From positions 124,001 to 188,000 of the forward strand of contig NZ_AWZR01000007.1 of assembly GCF_000472505.1 (NCBI RefSeq): a stretch of 64,000 nucleotides of DNA, written 5' to 3'. Position 1 is the stretch's first letter. Every line of letters begins with the position of its first letter. The position numbers and the translations under genes were made by a program. The notes under the pieces are model-generated. The model was not told the DNA's origin and made no database searches. It worked only from the letters and a program-made list of their open reading frames with translations. The DNA is from Luteimonas sp. J29 (lineage in GTDB: Bacteria > Pseudomonadota > Gammaproteobacteria > Xanthomonadales > Xanthomonadaceae). Positions 51,397 through 59,364 of this stretch are shown piece by piece.

Positions 51397-51885
51397 CTAT
51401 GCCCCGGGCCCCAGCCAGGGCAACGCCGGCTTGATCCTCACCGGCAGCCGCGACCAGCCGTCGAACCCGATGTCCTCGACCAGCCGCTGCTGGAACACGC
51501 GCAGCGCCGCCAGGACCTGACCGGTCCGCTCCCGGCACTCGGGCAACGGATACACCCGCTCCCCATGGACCAGCTTGTTGCGCATCGTCACCGCCGCCGG
51601 CACGTGCTGCCAGTACGCACCGCCGACGTAGGCGGCAAGCGCCTGCCCTCCGGGCGCGAACACCGGCCACAGCTCCTTGAGCTTGTCGAAGCCCAGGCGG
51701 TCGAACAGCACCTTCGACTGTCGCGAGGTAAAACCGCGCTGCACCGCGCAGTAGCGCAGCGCGCGGCGCAGCGTCTTCTCGAACGTGAACACCGAAGTGA
51801 TCAGCGCCTCGGCGTGGTGGCCATGGCGCGTGAGTGCCGCCATGCGGCGTTCGGCTTCCTCGAAACCCAGCGTCACCGGATACAT
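51397..51885 (-). CDS. HEPN-like domain protein, orphan
   Basis: A 162-residue all-alpha soluble protein. The segment MRNKLVHGERVYPL (R102-x4-H107) matches the Rx4-6H motif of HEPN domains, whose active members are metal-independent RNases of toxin-antitoxin, defence and RNA-processing systems. Helical blocks ALITSVFTFEKTLRRALRYC and LRVFQQRLVEDI surround it. The MAALTRHGHHAEAL region and GVNYWQ-like GGAYWQHVP are not recognised. No antitoxin (MNT or other) gene is adjacent. It is flanked by a degraded VOC-family reading frame that overlaps its start. Whether it is catalytically active is unknown. Confidence 0.68.
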   Translation of the reverse strand: MYPVTLGFEEAERRMAALTRHGHHAEALITSVFTFEKTLRRALRYCAVQRGFTSRQSKVLFDRLGFDKLKELWPVFAPGGQALAAYVGGAYWQHVPAAVTMRNKLVHGERVYPLPECRERTGQVLAALRVFQQRLVEDIGFDGWSRLPVRIKPALPWLGPGA

Positions 51886-52088
51886 CGGGCCTCCCGTCGA
51901 TCAGGTCGAAGGCAGCGCGTTGACGCCCCCCAACGGTGCAGGCACGGCAGGACGGTTCCATCCCCGTCGCGCAGCGGCCCGACATGGTCGTGGCCGGGAC
52001 CGCCGCCTGGCGGGCCCGGCAGCGTCTGGCGCCAGCGATCGCTGCGGGCGACGCCGGCCACGCCGATGATGGTCCATGTCCGTTTCAT
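51873..52088 (-). pseudogene. truncated VOC/glyoxalase-family remnant
   Basis: The reading frame starts at an ATG with an excellent GGAGGAG site. It begins MKRTWTIIGVAGVARSDRWR and continues GHDHVGPLRDGDGTVLPCLH, then RWGA. From memory, this follows the N-terminal half of a VOC-superfamily (glyoxalase/bleomycin-resistance-like) protein: MKRTWTIIGV, then GHD, then DGTVLLCLH and WGA. Full-length relatives are about 120-130 residues. Here the similarity stops near residue 56, and the frame runs into Arg/Cys-rich sequence and ends at 71, overlapping the HEPN-like gene start. A frameshift or deletion has removed the second half. It could instead be a short expressed peptide. Confidence 0.45.
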
Positions 52089-52160
52089 GGCTCCTCCCGC
52101 GGATACCCGGCGCAGCCGCCCACCTTGTGTCGTCGCCGCGTGCCGTCATCGCGCTGGCGC

Positions 52161-52502
52161 TCAGGACTGCGGGTCGTATCCGAAGACGCGCAGCTCCTGG
52201 TCGCAGCGACAGGCCCGGGCGATGCGCGCGGCCCAGTCCAACGCCGCGTCGTCGGACGGTAGTTCCAGCACCGTGAATCCACCGTCGAGCGGCGGCGCCC
52301 AGGGATAGCCGCCTTCGGACACCGCGCCCGAGCCCGACACCAGCCGCGGCGCCACGCCCGCATCGATGCCTCCGCCGAAGACGTAGACGCCTGCCGCCTT
52401 CGCCTCCTCGATCACCGCGTGCGAGTCCCGGACGACGGCGTCCCACTCGCCCTCGGGCACGACCATCGCCGCGGCCGGGAATGACACCAGGTACTTCGCC
52501 AT
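52161..52502 (-). CDS. YCII-related (YciI/DGPF-like) protein
   Basis: A 113-residue alpha+beta protein with the dimeric ferredoxin-like fold expected of YCII-related/DGPF-domain proteins. It has AKYLVSFPAAAMVVPEGEWD at the N-terminus, AKAAGVYVFGGGIDAGVAP, and the glycine-rich VSEGGYPWAPPLDGGFTVLE. These proteins sit beside ECF sigma factors in some genomes and lack a proven activity; none is adjacent here. The ATG at 52502 is preferred to one two codons upstream because CGGAG lies at proper spacing. Confidence 0.75.
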   Translation of the reverse strand: MAKYLVSFPAAAMVVPEGEWDAVVRDSHAVIEEAKAAGVYVFGGGIDAGVAPRLVSGSGAVSEGGYPWAPPLDGGFTVLELPSDDAALDWAARIARACRCDQELRVFGYDPQS

Positions 52503-52625
52503 GTCCATCTCCGTGTCGTGGCGGCGCCATGGTCGCGGGCCGTCTTTCCTGCAAGCCTCGCAACGGCAGTCCGAGGCGATGCCGGGGCATGCCGGCCGGC
52601 GCTTGGGAACGCCGGGCACACCGGC

Positions 52626-53639
52626 TCAGGCGCGGGCGCGCTCCCACCGCCCCAGCGCCGCGAGTGCGTTGGCGCGGGCGCGGCGGATCACCGCGTCCTG
52701 CGCCTTGCCGGCATTGCTGGCCGGGTCCTCGGCCCAGACCTGCAGCGCGGCCGACTGCAGCGCGCGTCCGTAGGAGAACGACAGCACCCAGGGATGCGGC
52801 CCCATGCGGTTCATGGCGTCGAGATGGGCGGTGGCGCGCTCGTCGTCCTGGCCGCCGGACAGGAACAGGATGCCGGGCACGATCGCGGGCACCGTCGAGC
52901 GGATGCAGGTGAGCGTGGCCTCGGCCACTTCGTCCACGCCCGCCTCATCGTCCCCATCGCTGCCCGGCAGCACCATCGAGGGCTTGAGCAAGGTCGCGTC
53001 GAGCATCACGTTCTGCTGGTAGAGCGCGTCGAACAGCGAACGCAGCACCACCTCGTGCACCTCGTAGCTGGTGTCGAGGTCGTGGTCGCCCTCCATCAGC
53101 ACTTCCGGCTCGACCATCGGCACCAGGCCCTGCTCCTGCGCCAGTGCCGCGAAGCGCGCCAGCGCATGGCTGTTGGATTCGATGCAGGTGCCGGTGGGGA
53201 TCCCTTCCCCGATGCGGATCACCGCGCGCCACTTGGCGAAGCGGGCACCGAGCTTGCGGTATTCCTCCAGGCGCTGGCGCAGGCCATCCAGGCCCTCGGT
53301 CACCACCTCGCCCGGGCAGCCGGCCAGCGGCTGGCTGCCCTTGTCCACCTTGATCCCGGCCAGGATCCCCTGGTCGTCCAGGTAGCGGGCGAACGGCACG
53401 CCGGTACTGGTCGACTGGCGGATGGTCTCGTCCGACAGGGCCACGCCGCTGATCGACCCGGCCAGCCCGGGCGCGGTGATCAGCAGTTCGCGATAGGCGC
53501 GCCGGTTGGCCTCGCTGTTCGGCAGCCCCACGTCGGCGAAGCGGCGCGCGATGGTAGGGCCGGACTCGTCGATGGCGAGGATGCCCTTGCCCGCGGCCAC
53601 CAGTGCGCGCGCATTGTCGGCGAGGTCTTCGATGCTCAT
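52626..53639 (-). CDS. fba: fructose-bisphosphate aldolase class I
   Basis: A 337-residue Schiff-base aldolase that splits fructose 1,6-bisphosphate into DHAP and glyceraldehyde 3-phosphate. Family blocks are ARALVAAGKGILAIDESGPT, GVPFARYLDDQGILAGIKVD, KGSQPLAGCPGE, the region with WRAVIRIG, PMVEPEVLMEGDHD and the active-site Lys in LDATLLKPSMVLPG, then GILFLSGGQDDERAT and LSFSYGRALQ. It belongs to the same minus-strand glycolytic block as pyk, pgk and gap, but is separated from pyk by the phenicol exporter gene. Confidence 0.95.
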   Translation of the reverse strand: MSIEDLADNARALVAAGKGILAIDESGPTIARRFADVGLPNSEANRRAYRELLITAPGLAGSISGVALSDETIRQSTSTGVPFARYLDDQGILAGIKVDKGSQPLAGCPGEVVTEGLDGLRQRLEEYRKLGARFAKWRAVIRIGEGIPTGTCIESNSHALARFAALAQEQGLVPMVEPEVLMEGDHDLDTSYEVHEVVLRSLFDALYQQNVMLDATLLKPSMVLPGSDGDDEAGVDEVAEATLTCIRSTVPAIVPGILFLSGGQDDERATAHLDAMNRMGPHPWVLSFSYGRALQSAALQVWAEDPASNAGKAQDAVIRRARANALAALGRWERARA

Positions 53640-53768
53640 CTCGGAAGGGCCGGCAGCACGGACGGCGGAAGTATACGCGGCTCCGGTGGCGGGCCTGCCG
53701 CCCGACACGCCGATCCGGCGCACCTCCGGCCGAACGGGCGGCGGCGGACGCCGCCACCCGTGGCCGGA

Positions 53769-54968
53769 TCAGGACGGGTCCGGAAGCGGATTCCACCGCA
53801 GCAGCGCCAGCGTGAGCACCGCCATTCCCGACGCGAAGACGACCAGCGGCCATGCGGTCGCACCATCGAGCAGCACCACGCAGGCCGTCCCCACGACGCC
53901 GGTGACCAGGCTTTGCAGGCAGAAGTGGAGCGCGACGGCGCGGCCGGCGATGTCGTCGAACCCGGCAAGCGCCCCGTTCGCCGTGACCGAAGCCGCGAGC
54001 GCGATGCCGGCGGCCACGATCCACATCGGTGCCACGAAGCTCCAGAACGACGGCGCGAGCCACGACTGCCCGGCGGCCAGCGCCACCGCACCGGCGAGCA
54101 GCAGGGCCATGCCGCGGGCCAGGCTGCCTGCGGTTCCCCAGCGCCGGATGTGGTGCTTGGCCAGCCAGCTGGTCGCCATCATCACCAGCGCCACCGTGGA
54201 GAACGCGAGGCTGAAGCCCGTCTCGGCGAACCCGGCCCCGTCGATCAGCACGCGCGGCGCCGTCGAGAAGAACACGAAGAACGTGCCCATCGCCGCGCTG
54301 AACCCCAGCGTGTAGGTACGGAAGGACGGGCTGCGCACCATTGCCCCGAACCCGGCGCCCCGCAGTCCGCGGCAAGGCGGCCGCGTCTCGCGCCAGCGGG
54401 GTTCGGCGTACAGGGCCGAGAGCGCCGCAAGCGCGCCGAGCAGCAGGAACACGCCCTGCCAGTCGAGGATCGCGATGACCAGGGCGCCGGCCAGCGGACC
54501 CAGCGCCGGCACGCATGCCAGCATGCCGTTGAGCAGCCCGTAGACCACCGTGCTGCGCGGATCGCCGGCATAGACGTCGCGCACCGTGGCGAACAGCGCC
54601 ACCAGCGCCGCCGACGCGCCCGCGGCCTGCACCAGGCGCAGGCACACGAAGGGCACGGCCGAGGTGGTCGCCGCCAGCGCGAACGACGCGGCTGCGAACA
54701 CGAAGGCCCCGCAGAACAGCACGGGCCTGCGGCCGACGCGGTCCGACACCGGGCCGAACAGCAGCTGCCCCACCCCGAGCACCACCAGGTACACGGTCAG
54801 GGTCAGCTGGACCACGGCGGGGGTGGTTCCCAGGGCCGCCGGCATGCGGGGCACGGCCGGCAGGTAGATATCCATGGCCAGCGACGCCAGGATGTTGAAG
54901 GGTGCCAGCAGCAGCATGGCCGCAGGCAGGGTACGGGCCCAGGGCCCGTCGCTCTGGATAGGAGGCAT
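53769..54968 (-). CDS. FloR/CmlA-like phenicol exporter (MFS, DHA1 family)
   Basis: A 399-residue, 12-helix MFS antiporter. TLPAAMLLLAPFNILASLAMD, the motif DIYLPAVPRMP, QLTLTVYLVVLGVGQLLFGP followed by SDRVGRRPVL, FATVRDVYAG, FSAAMGTFFVFFSTAPRVLI and ASVTANGALAGFDDIAG closely follow FloR (florfenicol/chloramphenicol exporter) as I remember it. It is nearer to FloR than to CmlA and far from Bcr. It would pump phenicols or related molecules out with proton antiport. Its own promoter, a 7-codon leader and a stem-loop lie upstream. The gene sits inside the glycolytic block, suggesting insertion. Confidence 0.88.
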   Translation of the reverse strand: MPPIQSDGPWARTLPAAMLLLAPFNILASLAMDIYLPAVPRMPAALGTTPAVVQLTLTVYLVVLGVGQLLFGPVSDRVGRRPVLFCGAFVFAAASFALAATTSAVPFVCLRLVQAAGASAALVALFATVRDVYAGDPRSTVVYGLLNGMLACVPALGPLAGALVIAILDWQGVFLLLGALAALSALYAEPRWRETRPPCRGLRGAGFGAMVRSPSFRTYTLGFSAAMGTFFVFFSTAPRVLIDGAGFAETGFSLAFSTVALVMMATSWLAKHHIRRWGTAGSLARGMALLLAGAVALAAGQSWLAPSFWSFVAPMWIVAAGIALAASVTANGALAGFDDIAGRAVALHFCLQSLVTGVVGTACVVLLDGATAWPLVVFASGMAVLTLALLRWNPLPDPS

Positions 54969-55041
54969 GACGAATCGTCCGCTTGAATGTGGAATCCAGC
55001 GGCGATCTGCTCGTCGTCAGCGTTGGACAATCATGCAGACA

Positions 55042-55072
55042 GCCGCAACAACAGGGAGCCTGTCGCTGCGGC
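55042..55072 (-). promoter_or_regulatory. strong stem-loop in the exporter leader (candidate attenuator)
   Basis: On the minus strand a 14-pair stem (12 Watson-Crick, 2 G-U) pairs 55059-55072 with 55042-55055 around a CTC loop. It begins three bases after the stop codon of the leader ORF. No T-tract follows, so it is not a classical terminator. A ribosome stalled on the leader would cover or melt its base. It lies about 73 bases before the exporter start. Confidence 0.55.
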
Positions 55073-55075
55073 CAT

Positions 55076-55099
55076 TCAGTCCGACGATTTCGAGTCCAT
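55076..55099 (-). CDS. 7-residue leader peptide upstream of the FloR-like exporter
   Basis: ATG GAC TCG AAA TCG TCG GAC TGA encodes MDSKSSD. It starts about 21 bases after the predicted transcription start and ends three bases before the stem-loop. It is similar in size and Ser/Lys/Asp character to the leader of cmlA (MSTSKNADK, from memory), where chloramphenicol stalls the ribosome and induces expression. The Shine-Dalgarno match (AGCAGG) is only partial. Translation is unproven. Confidence 0.45.
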   Translation of the reverse strand: MDSKSSD

Positions 55100-55126
55100 G
55101 TTCGCGGGCCTGCTCGGAGGCCGCGC

Positions 55127-55154
55127 ACTATAAAGGATCGACGGCGGCCGTCAA
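55127..55154 (-). promoter_or_regulatory. sigma70-like promoter of the FloR-like exporter
   Basis: On the minus strand TTGACG (55149-55154) and TATAGT (55127-55132) with a 16-base spacer. The -35 overlaps the stop codon of pyk. The start would be near 55120, giving a leader of about 150 bases with the mini-ORF and stem-loop. Confidence 0.6.
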
Positions 55155-56617
55155 AGCTCGCCGAGGCCCTCGGCGCGGCCGTCCTTGCCCACCTGCAGCA
55201 GGCGCAGGGTGTTGGTGGCGCCGTGGGTTTCCATGTGCTCGCCGCTGGTGAACACCACACGGTCGCCAGTCTCCAGCACGCCCGCCTCGACCAGCAGCTG
55301 GATGCTGCCGCGCGCGGCCTGGCGCGGGGTCTGGCCGCGGCTGTCGTAGTCGATCGGGAACACGTCGCGCATCAGCGCCATGCGCCGGCGCGCGCCGGCA
55401 TGGCGGGAGAAGGCGTAGATCGGCGGGCCGGCGCGATAGCGCGAGAGGTAGCGCGCGGTGCCGCCGGACTCGGTCATCGCGACGATCGCGGCCACGCCGA
55501 TGTGCTCGCTCAGGAACATCGACGCCATCGCGATCGCCTGGTCGGCGCGCTCGAGGCCGCGCTCGGCCTTCTCGAAATCGAAGTCGTGGGCGAACTGGCG
55601 CTCGGCGCCGATGCAGATGCGGGCCATCGCCTCGACCGCGCGCACCGGGAAGCTGCCGGCCGCGGTCTCGGCCGAGAGCATCACCGCGTCGGTGCCGTCG
55701 ATCACCGCATTCGCGACGTCCAGCACCTCGGCGCGGGTCGGGATCGGCGAATCCACCATCGACTGCAGCATCTGGGTGGCGGTGATCACCACCTTGTTGC
55801 GCGCCAGCGACTCGCGGATGATCTTCTTCTGCAGCCCCGGCAGCTCGGCGTCGCCGATCTCCACGCCCAGGTCGCCGCGCGCCACCATCACCACGTCGCT
55901 GGCTTCGATCACCTCGGCCAGGTTCTCGATCGCCTCGGCACGCTCGACCTTCGAGACCATCGCCGCGTCGCTGCCGTGCGAGCGGGCGATCGCACGCGCC
56001 TCCTCCATGTCCTCGGCGTTGCGGCAGAACGAGACCGCGATGAAGTCGACGCCGATCTGGGCGGCGACGCCGATCAGTTCGCGGTCGCGCTCGGTGAGCG
56101 CGCCCAGCGACAGGCCGCCGCCGAGCTTGTTCAGGCCCTTGCGGTCTGACAGCACGCTGTCGTTGAGCACGGTGTTGACGATGCGCTCGCCCTCGATGCG
56201 CTCGACGCGCAGCTGCACCAAGCCGTCGTCGAGCATCAGTACGTTGCCGGGAGCGAGGTCGCCCGGCAGGCCGAGGTAGCTCACGCCGACCTCGTGGCGG
56301 GTCCCCGGCGGCGCGTCCTCGCGCGCGACCAGGTCGAAGCGGTCGCCGGCCTTGAGTTCGACCTTGCCTTCCGCAAAGCGCTCGACGCGGATCTTCGGAC
56401 CTGGAAGGTCGGCAAGGATGCCGACTTCGACGCCGACGCGCGCCGCCGCTTCACGCACCGCCTGCGCGCGCGCGATCTGCCCGGCGGGATCGCCATGCGA
56501 GAAGTTCAGCCGCACCACGTTCACGCCGGCCCGCAGGATCGCGTCGAGCACGCCCGGCGGATCGGTGGCCGGACCGAGGGTGGCGAGGATGCGGGTACGG
56601 CGACGATGCTCGGACAT
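55151..56617 (-). CDS. pyk: pyruvate kinase
   Basis: A 488-residue glycolytic enzyme converting phosphoenolpyruvate and ADP to pyruvate and ATP. It has RTRILATLGPATDPPG, VVRLNFSHGDPAGQIARA, GPKIRVERF, DFIAVSFCRNAEDM, the catalytic MVSKVERAEAIENL, VMVARGDLGVEIG, ATQMLQSMVDSPIPTRAEV and DAVMLSAETAAGSFPVRAVE. It is on the minus strand downstream of pgk (gap about 146 bases, nothing notable in it) in a cluster with gap and fba. Confidence 0.97.
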   Translation of the reverse strand: MSEHRRRTRILATLGPATDPPGVLDAILRAGVNVVRLNFSHGDPAGQIARAQAVREAAARVGVEVGILADLPGPKIRVERFAEGKVELKAGDRFDLVAREDAPPGTRHEVGVSYLGLPGDLAPGNVLMLDDGLVQLRVERIEGERIVNTVLNDSVLSDRKGLNKLGGGLSLGALTERDRELIGVAAQIGVDFIAVSFCRNAEDMEEARAIARSHGSDAAMVSKVERAEAIENLAEVIEASDVVMVARGDLGVEIGDAELPGLQKKIIRESLARNKVVITATQMLQSMVDSPIPTRAEVLDVANAVIDGTDAVMLSAETAAGSFPVRAVEAMARICIGAERQFAHDFDFEKAERGLERADQAIAMASMFLSEHIGVAAIVAMTESGGTARYLSRYRAGPPIYAFSRHAGARRRMALMRDVFPIDYDSRGQTPRQAARGSIQLLVEAGVLETGDRVVFTSGEHMETHGATNTLRLLQVGKDGRAEGLGEL

Positions 56618-56763
56618 GGGCAGGAAACCGTTGCAGGCGGAATTGTCCGGGCGAAGCGCCCGAACGGGACCGCTATCCTAGCCCAGCCGGGGTGCGATAT
56701 CGCGCGACGTCGCCGGCGCCGCGCGATGCGGAAAGACCGCGTTTCGATACCCGTCCGTATATC

Positions 56764-57939
56764 TCAGCCGCCGCGCGCTTCCAGCGCGGCCACCGCCGGC
56801 AGGGTCTTGCCCTCGAGGAACTCCAGGAACGCGCCACCGCCGGTGGAGATGTACGACACCTTGTCGGCGATGCCGTACTTGTCCACCGCCGCCAGCGTGT
56901 CGCCGCCGCCGGCGATGGAGAACGCCGCCGAGTCGGCGATCGCGTGCGCCAGGGTACGGGTGCCGTTGCCGAACGCGTCGAACTCGAACACGCCCACCGG
57001 TCCGTTCCACACCACGGTGCCCGCCTTCGCGACCAGCGCGGCGTAACGCGCGGCGGTGTCCGGGCCGATGTCGAGGATCAGGTCCTCCTCGCCCACCTCG
57101 GCCACCGGCTTGACCGCGGCCTCGGCATCCGGGTGGAACTGGCGCGCGACCACGACGTCGGTCGGCAGCGGGATGTCGGCGCCGCGCGCCTTCGCGTCGG
57201 CGATGATCGAACGCGCGGTGTCCAGCAGGTCGGGTTCATGCAGCGACTTGCCCACCGGCAGGCCCTGCGCGGCAAGGAAGGTGTTGGCGATGCCGCCACC
57301 GACGATCAGCTGGTCGACCTTGCCCACCAGGTTGGTGAGCAGTTCCAGCTTGGTCGAGACCTTGCTGCCGGCGACGATCGCCAGCAGCGGCCGCGCCGGC
57401 TTGTCCAGCGCCCTGGCGAGCGCGTCGAGCTCGGCCATCAGCAACGGGCCGCCCGCGGCGACCGGGGCGAAGCGGATCACGCCGTGGGTCGAGGCCTGGG
57501 CGCGGTGTGCGGTGCCGAACGCATCCATCACGAACACGTCGCAGAGCGCGGCGTACTTCTTCGCCAGCTCCTCGCTGTCCTTGCCCTCGCCCACGTTCAT
57601 GCGGCAGTTCTCGAGCAGGACGATGCCGCCCGGCTCCACCTCCACGCCGTCGACCCAGTCGCGCACCAGCGGCACCGGCCGGCCGAGGAGTTCGCCCAGG
57701 CGGCGCGCCACCGGCGCCAGCGAGTTCTCCTCGCTCCACTCGCCCTCCTTGGGCCGTCCCAGGTGCGAGGTCACCAGCACCGTGGCGCCGGCGTCGAGGG
57801 CGGCGCGCAGGGTCGGGATCGAGGCCACGATGCGCTGTTCGGAGGTGATCCGGCCGTTGTCGATCGGCACGTTCAGGTCCTGCCGGATCAGCACGCGCTT
57901 GCCGGACAGGTCGAGATCGGTCATGCGGAGGATGGTCAT
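56764..57939 (-). CDS. pgk: phosphoglycerate kinase
   Basis: A 391-residue two-domain glycolytic kinase interconverting 1,3-bisphosphoglycerate/ADP and 3-phosphoglycerate/ATP. It has [60 protein letters not shown], the hinge and nucleotide-binding [50 protein letters not shown] and the C-terminal [16 protein letters not shown] and [15 protein letters not shown]. The ATG at 57939 matches the [11 protein letters not shown] start of relatives; two earlier in-frame ATGs exist. Confidence 0.97.
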   Translation of the reverse strand: MTILRMTDLDLSGKRVLIRQDLNVPIDNGRITSEQRIVASIPTLRAALDAGATVLVTSHLGRPKEGEWSEENSLAPVARRLGELLGRPVPLVRDWVDGVEVEPGGIVLLENCRMNVGEGKDSEELAKKYAALCDVFVMDAFGTAHRAQASTHGVIRFAPVAAGGPLLMAELDALARALDKPARPLLAIVAGSKVSTKLELLTNLVGKVDQLIVGGGIANTFLAAQGLPVGKSLHEPDLLDTARSIIADAKARGADIPLPTDVVVARQFHPDAEAAVKPVAEVGEEDLILDIGPDTAARYAALVAKAGTVVWNGPVGVFEFDAFGNGTRTLAHAIADSAAFSIAGGGDTLAAVDKYGIADKVSYISTGGGAFLEFLEGKTLPAVAALEARGG

Positions 57940-58023
57940 GGGCATCGTTCGCTGCGTGGCGTGAGCCATCCATTGTCCGCGCGCGGCAGGTGGCAGGCAA
58001 ACGTTGCGCCTGCCACCATCGCC

Positions 58024-59364
58024 TCAGTCGCGCGGGCCGCGCAGCAGGCGAAAGGCCATCGCGGCGACCATCGCCGCACCGGCCACCAGCAGCCCCCAGA
58101 GCATCCAGGTCGTCCAGTCGCGGGCCGGGCGCAGCGCGGCGTCGCCGGCGAGCGGCGCGCCTTGCCCGAGCGTGGCCAGCGGCGGCTGCCAGTCCGCGCC
58201 ACGCGCCGAACGCACCGCTTCGAGCGATCTCGCGACGGGGGCGTCGCCGCGCACGGCGCGCGCGTTGCCGGCCACCACGCGGAAGGGCGGCGCGTCGCCG
58301 GCCACGAACACCAGCGACTCCGGCCGCCACCCCAGTCGCAGCACGGGCGGCCGTGCCGGCGCCGGCATCGCCTCGAGCTTCCAGTAGCGGTCGCGCAGCG
58401 GGCGCGCCAGCGGCTGCGGCGGTGAGCGCTCGTCGCCGATCCGGAAGCCGAGCCAGGGGCCGGCGCGCTCCACCCAGGGCGCATCGGCCTCGTCGCGGCT
58501 GTACAGGCGCCACTGCGCCGTCGCGCCGGCGGCGAGCGACACGTCGACGCTCTCGACGGGAAAGCGGCCGTCGAGTTCGTACAGGAGCGCCTCCGCGTCC
58601 CGGCCGGCGCCCGGTCGTCCCTCCAGGTCCAGCCACTGGACGGGCCCCACGCGCGCCGGTTCCTCGCCGCGCTCCGCCTCCACCTTGGTCACGACCAGCC
58701 GCCCGGCACCCGACAGCGGCACCAGGCGCAGGTAGCGCGCGGCCGCCCCCACCGGCAGCCGGTCGCGGCGCAGGCGCAGGCCCCCGCCATGCAGGTCGAA
58801 CAGGACCGCGCTCGACTGCAGCACGCGCCACTGGCGCAGGTCGTCGCTGCCTTCGATGCGGAACGTGGCTTCGAGCGGCGACGGCGCCTCGCGCCAGTCC
58901 AGCACCAGCGCGTCGATGGATCCACGCATCGCGCTCGCATCGACCAGCCAGCTGGTCGACGCCGCCGGCGCGGTCGCATCCGCGTCCATGCGCACGTCCA
59001 CGCGCACCACGCTGCCATCGGTTGCGCGTTCCACCACGAGCGCGAGGTCCCCGCCGCGACCGGCATCGGCGCCAGGCAAGGGAAACCAGGGCAATGACGA
59101 GCGTACCGTCGCCACTTCCACCGGAGCGCGCGCGGCGAGCAGCTGGGCGGGCACCGGGCGACCCTGCCCATCGAGGACATCGACGTCGTCGAGCCGCGGC
59201 GAGAGCGCGGCGCGGTACACGTCCGGACCGAGTTCGACGCGGTACAGGCCGGCTTCGGCGTCCGGCAGCGACAGCGGCCACTGTCGCGCGTAGTCCGCTG
59301 CGCCGGCCGCCACGGACGTCGCGAATCCCAGGCCCAACGCCACCAGCAGGACGGACGCCCTCAT
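58024..59364 (-). CDS. DUF3999 family exported/membrane protein
   Basis: A 446-residue protein with a signal peptide (about 1-22), a large periplasmic beta-rich region (repeated FRIEGSDDLRQWRVLQSSAV and LRLRRDRLPVG type strands, F5/8-like in appearance) and one C-terminal membrane helix (WMLWGLLVAGAAMVAAMAFR). I recognise it as DUF3999. It always pairs with DUF2339, and here its ATG overlaps that gene's stop (ATGA). Function is unknown. The architecture suggests a periplasmic carbohydrate- or envelope-binding partner of the polytopic DUF2339 protein. Confidence 0.78.
   Translation of the reverse strand: MRASVLLVALGLGFATSVAAGAADYARQWPLSLPDAEAGLYRVELGPDVYRAALSPRLDDVDVLDGQGRPVPAQLLAARAPVEVATVRSSLPWFPLPGADAGRGGDLALVVERATDGSVVRVDVRMDADATAPAASTSWLVDASAMRGSIDALVLDWREAPSPLEATFRIEGSDDLRQWRVLQSSAVLFDLHGGGLRLRRDRLPVGAAARYLRLVPLSGAGRLVVTKVEAERGEEPARVGPVQWLDLEGRPGAGRDAEALLYELDGRFPVESVDVSLAAGATAQWRLYSRDEADAPWVERAGPWLGFRIGDERSPPQPLARPLRDRYWKLEAMPAPARPPVLRLGWRPESLVFVAGDAPPFRVVAGNARAVRGDAPVARSLEAVRSARGADWQPPLATLGQGAPLAGDAALRPARDWTTWMLWGLLVAGAAMVAAMAFRLLRGPRD

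Noticed and set aside
47413-52308. A 1631-codon plus-strand open frame opposite the RND operon
   Set aside because: His/Arg/Gln-rich low-complexity translation spanning several real genes on the other strand; an antisense artefact.
54803-55030. A second leader or overlapping ORF beginning S-N-A-D upstream of the FloR-like gene
   Set aside because: It would need a TTG start, runs into the exporter in the wrong frame and lacks a ribosome site. The ATG mini-ORF at 55076-55099 fits better.
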